Origin: an uncultured Candidatus Melainabacteria bacterium
GTDB lineage: Bacteria > Cyanobacteriota > Vampirovibrionia > Gastranaerophilales > Gastranaerophilaceae
Length of the DNA stretch: 64,000 bases
Reading direction: 5' to 3'
Assembly: GCA_947525005.1 (NCBI GenBank)
Contig: CANNUY010000001.1
Location: 372,001-436,000, forward strand
In this document: positions 15,001 to 21,449 of the stretch, one piece after another
How positions within the stretch are numbered: position 1 is the first letter of the stretch
Layout: every line of letters starts with the position of its first letter
Notes under the pieces: generated by a model
Told to the model about the DNA's origin: nothing
The model's input: the letters and a program-made list of their open reading frames with translations, nothing else
Databases searched by the model: none
Made by a program: the position numbers and the translations under genes

Positions 15001-18000
15001 TTCAATAGATTCAGCGATGGGTAATTATGCACAGTATGGTGGTGCTATTTATAATAACGATGCTAATTTAACAATTACTGCATCAAACTTCATTAAAAAC
15101 TATGCTTCAATGTATGGTGGTGCATTGTATAATAATGATTATGGTATTACAACAATCAGTAAAGGTACATTTGGTACATCAGATAAGACTGGTTCAGTTG
15201 TAAACGGTAACAGCGCAGCGTTTGGTGGTGCTATTTATAACTTAGGTACATTGAAGGCTAAATCAACAGCGTTTGTTGGAAACAGCGCAATTCAAGGTGG
15301 CGCTATTTATAATGGAAGCAAAGAAGCTGTTACATTATCTGGTACAAGTTTCAAATATAACTATGCAAGCAAAGTTGATTACGATGGATTTGATGATGAT
15401 TTAGTTCTTGGTGGTGCAATTTATAACGCTGGTGATATTACATTGAGCAAGGCAACATTCACTGGAAACTATGCTTTGTCTGGTTTAGGTGGTGCAATAT
15501 TTAACTCAAAATCAAGCACTAATTTGACAATGACTGGTACAAACTTCTCTGGTAACTCAGCTCAATATGGTAATGCAATCTATAACGAAGGTATAATTGC
15601 AACTATATCAGCTAGCTTCAAAGATAACGTAGCTGCTAAGAATTCATCAAATATGGGTGGTGCAATTTATAACACTGGAAAAATTTCTAGTATTGTAAGT
15701 TCAACATTTACAGGTAACCAATCAGGTCGTGGTGGTGCTATTTATAATGCTGATTATGATGGCGTAGACGGTGGTTATATTACATTGATTTCAAAAGTTA
15801 CTGCTGGTAACAATAAGAAAACTGCTTTACGAAATGTTGCAACAAGTGGTGGTGTTATTCATAATGACGGTTATATTTCTAGAATTGAAAACTCAAAATT
15901 GTCATTTAACACAGCTGATAAGGGTGGTGTAATATACAACACTGCTACAATAAGAGAAATTGTTGCTACAACAATGTCAAATTCAACGGCAAGTGCTAAC
16001 GGTGGTGCTATCTATAACGCAGGTACAATTGGTTATGTTGACAGAAAATCAACATTGTCATCAAATACTGCAGGTGCTGACGGTGGTGCTGTTTATAACG
16101 GTTCTACAGAAGATAATATTGCAAGTATTACCCTTCAAGGTTTGACATTGTCATCAAACACAGCAGGTAATAACGGTGGCGCTATTTATAACAGTGGTGA
16201 GATGATAATCTCTTATGCTAATGAAGGCACAAGATACTATTATGCAGGATTTAAGTCTAATAAGGCTGCAAAATCTGGTGGTGCTATTTATAACGCAGTA
16301 GGTGGTAAAATTCAGATTGCTAGTGGCACAACATTCACATCAAACTCAACAACAAACGCTCTTTCTGGCAGTGGTGGTGCAATTTATAATGCTGGTAAAT
16401 TAAGTATTGGTTCAGGTAGTAAGTTTACTTCGAATACATCAGTAAATGGTGGCGCTATCTATAATGATAATAATACAGATGAAAATATTGTATTGACATT
16501 AGACACTGTAGTATTTGGTGATAACAAAAACTCAAAATTAGCAAACAAAGCAACTAATGATGGTGGTGCTATTTATAACGCTGGTAGAGTGAACATTACA
16601 AATTCAGTATTATCTAGAAACAGTGCTGGACGAAATGGTGGTTTGATATTTGCATCAGCTACTTCTGAAACAGTATTTAATGGTTCTCAAACAATATCAT
16701 ACAATACAGCTACTAATGGATTTGGTGGTGCTATCTATACAGCAGGTGTATTGCAAATGACATCAGTGGCAAATCGTTCTATTATGTCATATAACTCATC
16801 AACTTATGGTGGTGCTCTCTATGTTCTTAATAACAGCAATATTTCTAGCAGATATGATAGACAAATTGACATTAATCAAGTTGACTTCTTATACAACTCA
16901 GCAACAGATGGCAATGGTGGTGCAATTGCATTAAGAAATAATGGTACAGTACTTAATAGTAGTAGTGCAGATGATGCAAACGTAATTAAAAATTCTAAGT
17001 TCGAAAATAACACTGCAAAACGCGGAAGCGCATATATAAATGGTGCTGGTGTTGCAAGTATGGGTGGTGCTATTTATAACGAGTTAGTATTAGCTATCCA
17101 AAATGTAACATTTAAAAATAACTATGCAGGATTTGGTGGCGATATTTATAACAATGGTATCTTGTATATCGGTTCTGGCGTAGTATTTGAATTTGTTCCA
17201 TCTAAAAAGGTAAAACAATCATATACTTTAAATGGTGGTGCTATTTATAACAAAGAGGGTACAATAAACTTCACAGATTCTACAGGTAGAATAGAAATCA
17301 GTGATTACAATGTATCAGGTTCTGGTGGCGCTATTTATAACGATAATGGTGATATATATATTGATGCAGAAGCTGTATTCTCTAACAATAAAGCAGGTGC
17401 AAATGGTGGTGCATTATATAACGGTAAGAAAACAGTAATTAGTTCTGCAACATTTGATGGAAACTCAGCAGCAAGTGGTGGTGCAATTTATAACGCTGAC
17501 GATGGCGTTCTTGAATTAAATAATTCATCAACATTTGTAAATAACAGTGCAGTAAAATCAGGTGGTATAATTTACAACTCAGGCACTTTGAATATAAATG
17601 GTTCATCTAATACTGTTCGTGTAAGTTTGAGCAACAGTTCAGCACAACAAGGTGGTGCAATCAGCAGTGGCTATAACGTTAATCAAAATAAGGGCAGTGA
17701 TTCTATATTGTCAATTAACTGGGCTAGATTTGAAGGCAATACTGCTATTGTAAAAGATAATAAAGATACAGCAACTTATGGTGGTGCTATTTATAATGGT
17801 GGTAATGAAAAACCTTCATATACAAAGATTTATAACACTGACTTTATAGATAACAAGTCATTAGGTAGAGATAGTTCAATAACTACTACAGCAGGTGGTG
17901 GCGGTGCTATTTATAACAATACTTTAGGTTATATTCAAAACAAAGAAATAACAGAAAATTCAGGTAGTGGTATATTGACTGCTGATAAATATATTGAATA

Positions 18001-20395
18001 TGCTGGCTTAAAACAATCAACATTTGAAGATAATTATTCATCAACTTATGGTGGTGCAATTTATAATGCTGGTCAAATGATTATTTCAGGCAACGGATTT
18101 AACGGAAACTACTCAGCAAACGGTGGTGGTGCTATTTATAACAAAGCAATTGATAAATTGTTTGTATCAGTTGCTGATCAATTTGTTGGCAACTACTCAT
18201 TAAATGGTGGTGCTATTTATAATATCGGTAAATACTATTCATTCAACGGTATATTTGAAGGCAATTATACAGATTATGTAGTTGATACTAAAACTGGTGT
18301 TGTGTCAGGTGGTTTTGGTGGTGCTATTTATAATGGTAAGACTGCAACATTGATATCAAATGGTGATAACTTCAGAAATAATAGTGCGCTAATGGGTGGT
18401 GCAATTTATAATGAATCTGCAACTTCTAAGATTTCAAATGCTACATTTGATAACAACTATGCAGAAACTAAGATAAATACAAAGACTGGTGAAAAAATTG
18501 GTGGTATTGGTGGTGCATTATATGTTACCGGTGGTACAGAAGATAGTCACTTAGTTGTATCAAATTCTGTATTCAAGAATAACACAGCTGACGGTTATGG
18601 TGGTGCTATTTATATCGCTAATGATTCTCATTTAGAATTAGTTGATACAAATGTTGTTAATAATAAAGCTGTAAACGGTGCATTTGGTGGTGGTATTTAT
18701 TTATCAGCTGGTTCAATATTAGATATCTTAGCTAAAAATCAAGATGTTACTATATATAACAACTTCGCTAACGGAACTATGGTAGATATCTCACTTGAAG
18801 ATAATTCAACTCTTAATTTGAAATCATATAATGGTCATAGTTTCTATATTGGTAGAATTAATAAAGTTTCTCAAAGCGCTAGTGTTAATTCAACTATCAA
18901 TTTGATAAATGAAGATACAACAAAAGCAGCAACATATTATTTTAAATATAATACAAAGACTGAATTTAATACAACAGCCTCAAAGGGTGAAGTAATTATA
19001 AGTACTGTGAAAGATGGAACTTGTGCAGACGACATCTTTAACGGATTAAACTTGAATTTATCACAAACTACAACTTTAAGTATTTCTGACGGCATGATTA
19101 ATAATATTTCACTTGAATCATTAAATGTAACAAATGGTGGAAGTGCAAGATTAGCAATTGATGTAAGCTTAAAATCAAGACAAGCTGATAGAATTACAGC
19201 AGGAACATCAGTTGGTTCATTAAAGGTTGGTACAATAAATGTTGTATCAAACAGCAAAACTCCAGTAGATATAACAATAGCAGATAAGGATTCAGTAATT
19301 GGTTCTGTTACTACTAACAAGGCAGAAAGTGCTGAAGCAACATACAAATTAAAGACATATTATGATGAAAACGGCTTGTTGAGAGCAAGAATAACAGGAC
19401 AAAGAGCAAAAGCATCAGCAGTTGCAGCACCAGTTGCAGCACAAATTGGTGGATACTTAGCTCAAATAAATTCTTATGACCAAGCGTTTGCAAATCTTGA
19501 TATGGATATGTTGAAGACAAGAGAAGAAAGAAAAGCAGAAGAAATGATGAACAAATATGCAGTAGCAAGTTCATCAAATGCACAACAACCATATCTAAAC
19601 AAAGACGGAATGAACTACAATTCTAAAGGATTGTGGAACAGAGCATTTGCGACATTTGAAAACGTACCATTGAATAATGGACCAAAAGTTAATAATGTTG
19701 GATACGGCAACTACTTTGGTGGCGATATGGGTAAGAAAGAATTGTCAAATGGTTGGAGCAGACAATTTAGTGCATATATCGGATACAATGGTTCAACACA
19801 AGATTATACAAAACAAAGTATTGACCAAAACGGTGGTACATTGGGTATAATGGAAACTTGGTATAAAGGCAACTTCTTTACAGCATTGACAGCAAACGTT
19901 GGTGGAAATAATGCAGAAGCAAACACTGACCTTGGCAAAGAAAGAATGGCAATGTTGATGGCAGGTGTTGCAAGTAAGACAGGATATAATTTTGAATTCA
20001 AACAAGGCAAGTTCATTATCCAACCAAGTATCTTGATATCATATTCATTTATCAATACATTTGACCATAACAATGGATTGGGTCATAATGTAAGTTCAAG
20101 TCCAATCCATGCAATCCAAGTAGCACCAGGAATCAAGTTTATAGCAAACTTGAAGAACGGATGGCAACCATACTTTGGTATCAATATGAGATGGAACATA
20201 ATGGATAAAGCAAGCTTTAGCATTCCTGATGTAACAATCCCAACAATGTCAGTTGATCCATACGTAGAATACGGAGTTGGTATACAAAAACGCTGGGGCG
20301 ATAGATTTACAGGTTACGGACAAGCTATGATAAGAAACGGTGGACGTAATGGTGTAATGTTGAACATCGGTTTCAGATGGGCTATTGGAAAATAG
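1..20395 (+). CDS. Giant Pmp-like autotransporter adhesin, 5' partial
   Basis: Surface protein predicted to cross the outer membrane through its own C-terminal barrel and expose a very long beta-helical passenger. At least 6,797 residues are visible. The frame is open to the left edge and the first methionine (base 8) has neither signal peptide nor ribosome binding site, so the true start lies upstream. Residue numbers here count from base 8. Order: six large modules, each with a Y/H-S-M/L-F motif (residues about 471, 1143, 1902, 2670, 3394, 4246); about 45 GGAIYN/FxxN short repeats (about 4770-6230); a charged helical linker near 6480-6530; and a roughly 260-residue barrel ending in the aromatic-rich FRWAIGK. 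GGAI and FxxN motifs plus a barrel are the hallmarks of chlamydial polymorphic membrane proteins. Only four cysteines were noticed. Adhesion is inferred from architecture. Confidence 0.9.
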   Translation, partial: DAMQVLTLSAGDTWNGTIELVGSSLKTTSDLVANSNFEFAFNNQLIGDEASIYENSGLNLVIRKDLSLFKGTYNQTADANNQGGQVNPDGAPQANAGSLTVYMNNYGDNENNNGKMFTGTKNINSGTVTIYDGGTNYYNEKDKTAYYGGFVLGANTQYTNYSAGGSVKSDIVKFADAGTGAVALFTNLTDSKESANAEYNLHAYTSTGENIISFRNSNVTLKDTDYSDKTNYTFGLNTLVNTQDNELKSYNFETLTLTDNAKFNIDIDMKKVVDGAKFPVPADDTADVVADTFKVGANSAGNFIISDINFKDFDINHSLGIIQILSGASDKISLVLDATYKANKTWAQQIKDDCLDAETDSYIVYNDTFLGTKGIREAKYEGSAANDSVEIFIKEQKDALNEISITETSKQRVFQFRAYPDVDNQDPDAPVTEYVYNMTQNLGVVTAGKLKVQGLDKTNSIIDATNVDTNDRYSMFMLSNATEFVLSDVTIRNAISSIPSYNTSVLMVLNAGANATVKNVIFEDNEGYAVYVNDGVAKFDSVTFTAPQTADADNTNNSIYVYSNKATLNIDGTNVFGTMIRNVSGTVNVNGANEFGANILNTSGTMNFDGVNTFNASISNTRNGNITMQGKNIFTGLTGENGSAISNIASTLNISGNTTFKGNTANQFGGAIYLGSSSTANINADFGGLNAGDGNTAERGGAIYIDTVKNVVISSNFINNTANQLGGAIYSNSDFTIAALDDTEITFSGNTANGVSNAIYMDNPISTIPTITFNLSGTSSMTFYDIVTGYEAATPINRFNINITNSTAEGIDNNPTVNFYNYVNNANITIDDIAVTFDASKALITGTTSDDDKKTISQDFLKNSSIKLVSGQLTLNTVTLNNYSKNTALNTLLVTPTDDIVQTVILNNSSVKLSNELSVTNTVDNTYFGKLSSNNTEYSIDVVLVGEGDYHFDYDGTLVVTKGKENAADTIEVLAGSNGTVLLTSINFINENQTNQGIIQILKGDLQNSNITLELSDALKDKTWDYSIDKYVVDNVNDVVSVIYTDFIGTKGLKLAQYDKNLKDGIFDAIEITSTEPSLDLLATINQGWSSDKTFMHKVRNFNFTLAYDMELYRLTANSGETGTGEVTISGYAGRKDILDAMGEYSMFIVKQQGVTLNLNNVIIQNAVMNDKADKSENASVLDITAEDAVINLNNVTFSNIGGNAIYNAGVVNAKNVTFVPVDADNNNVGGGVIVNNGDMNVIAGTNKFGSSIINNLQWNFGSVTNVDNIENIIDGLFTNNATVTSYQFVTTTYNGGIIAGNNATFNFGGVDILNSSLSLANAATAILNIMGDVTVTQNSGITDDNFIVNVVANGVLNIVGSEVDINLATNDIWEANGKITLRNYVDLADENNNSTGYLKYIGKDVGGNNGILVAESGKFELVEGVFDYEGTSSIADTVDIVLTGGNLNLKKNGITLSAGDVWTTNGNVVLDDGITVTVANGINNGGDLELTDNSTIATEFATSNFVNDGANIIVKTDESEIYKGIYTQKSGSLNVINDGNLTGKIFGEKDGNHALKDIQGGSVTVNYTGAKTETYDATIDYGNIKLGSNTQLTNITYGGLINSELLSFAGDSATATFTGITTDDVYSLNAIDSPNGVNTIKFLGSEKLFTNVLLLDTDYATTNYIFENSVVSFKNGNIPATNDKVGVVVLSQYHFSTLSSNNSLFEIDVDLAKSLADTIKIDSIVNDSFDNIIKLSNINFINPAQHDSAVIKVLVDKIDGVTLALTDDMAAKTWVYGVDATRLFNDGTNDVVRITNGDFLGTKAIRLVNSNDLTSQDSSTFDSIQIYNSITLDILNEITKFDTPNNLDGKDVFSRQFVFTDINSNYNMTMSLETVGSGRYDIVGVVKADAPYSVIDAGVDTNYSMFDITKVTQMYVNDVQFKNAGLIADKDASVFNIENVDSNVYLTNVRFTDNKGYAVSNKGTLVLDNVIFDAPNATDNEGNAIYNEGTIYTSLIVKNGRIELNSVVENIGEINLGGDVYLNNTIKGKDGKLNIGYNTNVNGVATDISSKLYVGAGAIVTGDQVVNLAEGSLIDNAGNVYLNIGDTWNGEINNTGTIEIEGVEAGAVSTINATAGTVSIRDVLLNDVLHHSSINVISTDDKARTIAKEVVLSLDENSVINLTGTAVNNASVYIDSADSWAGFIALKNEHTLLTIDGVTSNGKILATAGNINILGASTISLDENSEINNVTNISLTDNSSLEWKNHKADKKLVFSTGDSWNNATIKLVNADLEMASGLNNGATNFVFNTNNVLSGDSDSQFTNKDLDLTIDADESVFGGKYVQDGGNLVVNATGKMFGGESSINSGSVTITRDGVIDYSNIIMNGNNTTFTNIATSNNGGIVNSDVVSLGNAVAGVDIKFTSTSNTEYVLTGGIENGYRNNVTFENSRVYLGKFQSSDNDYDISGQTVYKFTNSIIDLTAGLGDNKGYINDYRFGNMQLDSRSSYVISFDLFNIKSDTLTFDANMIDTTTEGTVLISKINYLLPDATTEAGDRVVRVLFANDDRNLKLGKDVQTRFVYDVTNDITFNQFIGSKELSLAKSDGNNNYDSLLLRIADRKDALQTLNMKKFDGTNIRNFNFVDLYDTDVDGYQTYTLIGNTGNSVRGTLNVNGKIRGTKDDTVLYDVINADNKYSMFVLSEIGIILNINNVNIRNAVMNAGQYSSRYASVLDIIHESARVTLNNVVLTNNGGTAIYNAGTLNMNGVKIDASANGNTVSNKGTINIANYTFTNDLGNESYIAFDNYDGEDIRNVLNSEITNTGEINFSADSTTLVGANILGTGTLNVNGLLVLKGTDITPVSIDDLQSVNILAGARLVMDKASLTMSTGDLLSAGATVKLIDSTFKFTEIESTDVNLFAQSGKLVLDKKAKLSLTSNSTISDEMVVELINGQLTLNSTTVGDNVVGTELKLAQNDKMTSDSKVILNGVGTSLTLEKGVNGNDKVELTNTNILGTGTLNNNGINIVISSDEANAFTGAYYQYGDSTTARLDILSNVQADRETSNVFGGKKYINSGDVNIERTFGINYKDFILGDGVRFTNNSLTANGGIVDNSVITLKGNNITALFGKSVNAPSTVERVNYTLTENIFSTDEYGNTDGHNYNTIQFKDAVVTLGIFDYATDGKGTDIYTNYKFTNSVIDLKNASFDEYRFTSLVSDNSFITLDLDFANGKSDTLRLGNTSQGVLTISDYNVNLRQEDNGTVLQILFAENSSMRLQLSQELANKGYDFTILGNDFEGNRHVVDNGDIRYIKILANDFIGQKKLEIVSQNTTNDSIRVYNSFVEDALKVVNRYDNGAYGYAHRTFTFDGVSDNYVYYVKEDAGKTASGVFNIIGREGSNDVLDGVGYTIVNGVVTENTNVYHSLFEITNANTTLNISNVTIQNMGTISDAKLISALDIEATDAIVNLINVRLNNNQGTAIYNKGNLSFTNVEIGRAGAIGFENSLENAGTLTTSGNNTYYSSIINNGTIEISGTDNVYNSIIRTDDSKDAVISVVDTGVLNMNSDGALKAIISDNIIVNVYENATININGADLSLNTGDTWTGSIYLNSGSLTYSDLQTNGNFVAQGGVLTLNNNAILTVNSKQLKLAGDETIKETENGYIAYDVTIADDVNVIINAGTILNVKGYTKPEAVGGINRDVLHYNKLTLGTGDVWDGKIVLEKAYLTIAKGVTYLGADNDFVFNDYNHLQADSYSVFENNGLNITLTADFGTKFTGRYEQNGNATMTVTKDGVLFGGIKNINSGKLIITTPTDSVDFDGNPVVSQGINYDNVNLGSSVVFENYASTIIGGNITTDTIRFVGDNGSALFTNSSTLDIINFEYVVDKEFVDADGQIYLVTGYLGYYAKDDVDGQHKYITNDDGTVKIVYDPSEEKVTTVNGFVNYDLDIVSSTGVGNEITFKNANVRLTGTVQDKIVDYSVGGIKYNFLNTYLDLTADDNAYTYKFDSINIGGKQDSSMNLIIDICADKSELDSIYVDDKNAVGIIYLAEVNLIRDVDDQSQNFQEFTRKVIKGDNKLELKLSDYIDNNAGILTKTISQYDTRGVYEMNVPWNAYLGKIHISLAYLDENDNVIQPDDPKYSDKANGIRVAQMYTKDLLRELSMYESKDTTIPYKVRNLNFTSSVREQKMTLLANTSGYLRDDAGNLADKDGELLPEGASPVFKGVSSGVLNINGKDSTHSIIDAYGNVICHDTISNKTSTDSKGNDTITVLSEGKYRHSMFVLNEETNLSIKSVTIQNAYRGNKTTFTYDYKVLTDQNKNAYETRHVYDQVLYEDFDTTGGKGSVIYQSNANSKIYLEDVVIKNNASYGNGGAIYAAKGFTINAVNGDVLFKGNYQNVTNTKNAAISTDAIVGTDKNDIYIGSNSTNTNLVMNLNSAAGKTIQIADGIEFNGGETGNKLVIDVNRGVYQDINTNEIKNAGSTGKVFIGGDFGNETNYVPKFDNLVDINIYDGEFGFVDGETRVMSLNSLTLMKDIIYHIDVDLNKNATMSTDTIYTKNLNFNGHKFLLTSESFHNIGSFDYTVFQPSYLAVELKLLDVKEHSSNYFSLVYANDITTTWNSISWLGNDGLTYYAMLGINGTIIYGTSIDDSQSLLYQAVKNSKSNTFKMISSYMMYGIYGTNADGTVSLIDNYLTLNNPKLTINGQGKYEIATNNQVNGFVVGTYVSKNKTLPKALNISKVTEISGFNGALINQGGKISATGTSFVENQSDTFGAVARNEKGTLSITGASKSYVDIINNISNEKAGAIYNAGTFTAKFVNFGLATEAGKPYSNTSNIGGAIYNTGKATVTSSNFTENSAETLGGAIYTEGILSSSAVKFIGNKAQSGGAIYQKVPTGLMTLNLSKSTFTGNSTSIRDENITQNDEGEYVLTNANGGAIYSMAFVTDNSSTYQGNSASNFVETNDLMKYASADGGAIYLSTVNDAKLTNKFTSTKFYGNSATNKGGAIYIETRDRADVALITKATFNKAVFGSIDSAMGNYAQYGGAIYNNDANLTITASNFIKNYASMYGGALYNNDYGITTISKGTFGTSDKTGSVVNGNSAAFGGAIYNLGTLKAKSTAFVGNSAIQGGAIYNGSKEAVTLSGTSFKYNYASKVDYDGFDDDLVLGGAIYNAGDITLSKATFTGNYALSGLGGAIFNSKSSTNLTMTGTNFSGNSAQYGNAIYNEGIIATISASFKDNVAAKNSSNMGGAIYNTGKISSIVSSTFTGNQSGRGGAIYNADYDGVDGGYITLISKVTAGNNKKTALRNVATSGGVIHNDGYISRIENSKLSFNTADKGGVIYNTATIREIVATTMSNSTASANGGAIYNAGTIGYVDRKSTLSSNTAGADGGAVYNGSTEDNIASITLQGLTLSSNTAGNNGGAIYNSGEMIISYANEGTRYYYAGFKSNKAAKSGGAIYNAVGGKIQIASGTTFTSNSTTNALSGSGGAIYNAGKLSIGSGSKFTSNTSVNGGAIYNDNNTDENIVLTLDTVVFGDNKNSKLANKATNDGGAIYNAGRVNITNSVLSRNSAGRNGGLIFASATSETVFNGSQTISYNTATNGFGGAIYTAGVLQMTSVANRSIMSYNSSTYGGALYVLNNSNISSRYDRQIDINQVDFLYNSATDGNGGAIALRNNGTVLNSSSADDANVIKNSKFENNTAKRGSAYINGAGVASMGGAIYNELVLAIQNVTFKNNYAGFGGDIYNNGILYIGSGVVFEFVPSKKVKQSYTLNGGAIYNKEGTINFTDSTGRIEISDYNVSGSGGAIYNDNGDIYIDAEAVFSNNKAGANGGALYNGKKTVISSATFDGNSAASGGAIYNADDGVLELNNSSTFVNNSAVKSGGIIYNSGTLNINGSSNTVRVSLSNSSAQQGGAISSGYNVNQNKGSDSILSINWARFEGNTAIVKDNKDTATYGGAIYNGGNEKPSYTKIYNTDFIDNKSLGRDSSITTTAGGGGAIYNNTLGYIQNKEITENSGSGILTADKYIEYAGLKQSTFEDNYSSTYGGAIYNAGQMIISGNGFNGNYSANGGGAIYNKAIDKLFVSVADQFVGNYSLNGGAIYNIGKYYSFNGIFEGNYTDYVVDTKTGVVSGGFGGAIYNGKTATLISNGDNFRNNSALMGGAIYNESATSKISNATFDNNYAETKINTKTGEKIGGIGGALYVTGGTEDSHLVVSNSVFKNNTADGYGGAIYIANDSHLELVDTNVVNNKAVNGAFGGGIYLSAGSILDILAKNQDVTIYNNFANGTMVDISLEDNSTLNLKSYNGHSFYIGRINKVSQSASVNSTINLINEDTTKAATYYFKYNTKTEFNTTASKGEVIISTVKDGTCADDIFNGLNLNLSQTTTLSISDGMINNISLESLNVTNGGSARLAIDVSLKSRQADRITAGTSVGSLKVGTINVVSNSKTPVDITIADKDSVIGSVTTNKAESAEATYKLKTYYDENGLLRARITGQRAKASAVAAPVAAQIGGYLAQINSYDQAFANLDMDMLKTREERKAEEMMNKYAVASSSNAQQPYLNKDGMNYNSKGLWNRAFATFENVPLNNGPKVNNVGYGNYFGGDMGKKELSNGWSRQFSAYIGYNGSTQDYTKQSIDQNGGTLGIMETWYKGNFFTALTANVGGNNAEANTDLGKERMAMLMAGVASKTGYNFEFKQGKFIIQPSILISYSFINTFDHNNGLGHNVSSSPIHAIQVAPGIKFIANLKNGWQPYFGINMRWNIMDKASFSIPDVTIPTMSVDPYVEYGVGIQKRWGDRFTGYGQAMIRNGGRNGVMLNIGFRWAIGK
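8..13060 (+). repeat. Six large tandem modules in the autotransporter passenger
   Basis: Each module runs in the order: 'GDTWNG'-type strand, 'FxGxYxQ', 'G(K/G)xxFGG..NSG', a block ending 'F(I/L)G(T/S)K', 'RNFNF', '(Y/H)S(M/L)F', 'NNVxIxNA', 'GxAIYNxG'. The (Y/H)S(M/L)F anchors are encoded near bases 1418, 3434, 5711, 8015, 10187 and 12743, so the period is about 670-850 residues. Copies are diverged at protein level, and the first is cut by the window edge. Confidence 0.75.
14321..18705 (+). repeat. Array of about 45 GGAIYN/FxxN beta-helix repeats
   Basis: GGAIYN or close variants (GGALYN, GGVIYN, GGIIYN, GGAIFN) recur every 20-60 residues, usually after an FxxN-A motif such as FTGNSA. The DNA is correspondingly repetitive (GGTGGTGCTATTTATAA). 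This is the repeat type of chlamydial Pmp proteins and implies a right-handed parallel beta-helix with ladders of small and aromatic residues. The count was made by eye. Confidence 0.8.
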
Positions 20396-20412
20396 TTTTG
20401 TCTTTCCAAAAA

Positions 20413-20480
20413 CGTCATTGCGAACGATTAAACAGTTTGTAATGTAGTAAGTGTGGCAATCCATAAATCAACGGTTCTGC
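20413..20480 (+). repeat. Dispersed intergenic repeat, family A
   Basis: Begins CGTCATTGCGAACGATT and ends with GTGGCAATCCATAAATC then AACGGTTCTGC. Near-identical ends occur at 39709-39778 (+) and, inverted, at 48031-48098. It lies between the convergent autotransporter and the next gene. The 'GTCATTGCGA...GGCAATCC' layout resembles intergenic repeats known from many bacterial genomes. Confidence 0.7.
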
Positions 20481-20503
20481 AAATAGAAACTGTCATTCAG
20501 AAT

Positions 20504-21301
20504 TTATTTATTTCCAGTTTCGTTACCTGCAACGCACAATGCAAGAGGAATTATTCTTGATACACTTTGTGTAATAGGGTTGCCCTGTGCAACAAAGGTT
20601 GCTGCAAGACAAATGTCATCAATATGCGCTGCAAAATCTTTTATTTTTACAGGTCTATCGTCAACTTGTTTGTTAAAAACGTGTTTATTGATTTGGTGAG
20701 AAAGTCTGTTACCAAGATACATACCAGATACAAGACCAACCATTGAGCCAAAAACTTTTGGAGTTTCTGCCATAATTTTTCTTGTTATTCCACCTTTTTT
20801 AACCCAAGGTTGTAACGATTTAGTAACTTTACCACCTACAGATGAAAGTCCTTGAACAAATGCGATTGGAAGTGAAATGTTTGTTATTTGAACAATACCT
20901 TCTTCAACTTTTTCTTTGAAGTTCTTTTTGCGTTTGTCAAAAAGCGCACCACCTAATAAACCACCAAGACAAGAGCCTATGCCCATTCCAATAACTTCTT
21001 TTGTTTCATAGTTTACTGAACCAAGATAAGTATCTTTAAGTGGAGTTGATAACATTTTTTTAAGTGATAAAGAGTATTTTTTCGATTTATCGAATTTAGA
21101 TAATACTGCAAGACTTAATGCCACACCGAGTGCCGTACATAAAGCAATTCCATTTTTTCTCTTATGGTATTCTTGTGGAGTTTCTTCTCTCTCTTTAGAA
21201 ACAATGTTTTCACCAAAAGATTTGCTGTGAATTGTTTGATTTCTCAGCATTTGTTGGTGTTGATACATTCTGTTTATGTTGTTGTTAACTGCTAAAACCA
21301 T
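20504..21301 (-). CDS. Hypothetical glycine-rich membrane-associated protein
   Basis: 265 residues; I do not recognise the family. The N-terminal 45 residues are polar. Hydrophobic glycine/alanine-rich segments follow around residues 51-66 (ALCTALGVALSLAVLS), 107-121 (GIGSCLGGLLGGALF) and 184-196, alternating with lysine-rich stretches. Glycine-zipper-like membrane segments are possible. AGG lies 6 bases before the ATG. It is convergent with the autotransporter and separated from aroF by 148 bases holding a repeat hairpin. The style (polar N-terminus, then GxxxG-type segments) resembles the proteins at 23909 and 25623, which may be lineage-specific relatives; the function is unknown. Confidence 0.6.
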   Translation of the reverse strand: MVLAVNNNINRMYQHQQMLRNQTIHSKSFGENIVSKEREETPQEYHKRKNGIALCTALGVALSLAVLSKFDKSKKYSLSLKKMLSTPLKDTYLGSVNYETKEVIGMGIGSCLGGLLGGALFDKRKKNFKEKVEEGIVQITNISLPIAFVQGLSSVGGKVTKSLQPWVKKGGITRKIMAETPKVFGSMVGLVSGMYLGNRLSHQINKHVFNKQVDDRPVKIKDFAAHIDDICLAATFVAQGNPITQSVSRIIPLALCVAGNETGNK

Positions 21302-21406
21302 GGTATACCTACACTTTGTATAAGTATCCTAAAATTTAAAATTGCTATTTTAACTCGATAATTTAACAAATGTTAAAAGTCTTGTTTTGGGTTTGATTAC
21401 AAAGTT

Positions 21407-21442
21407 TGTAGGTCGGGTTCAACGATTTTATTGAACCCGACA
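21407..21442 (+). repeat. Dispersed hairpin repeat, family C (TGTAGGTYGGG)
   Basis: TTTGTAGG leads into a perfect 11-bp stem, GTCGGGTTCAA (21412-21422) with TTGAACCCGAC (21431-21441), and an 8-base loop. A second copy, inverted, lies at 48001-48027. It sits just after aroF, but no T-run follows on the aroF strand, so it reads as a repeat rather than a normal terminator. Confidence 0.65.
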
Positions 21443-21449
21443 ATGAATT

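Noticed and set aside
15960..16145. Plus-strand 61-codon frame inside the autotransporter
   Set aside because: It is a shifted reading of the repetitive GGAIYN DNA, with no ribosome site and a low-complexity product.
21412..21441. Hairpin after aroF as a rho-independent terminator
   Set aside because: No T-run follows on the aroF strand, and the same layout recurs at 48001, so it was called a dispersed repeat.
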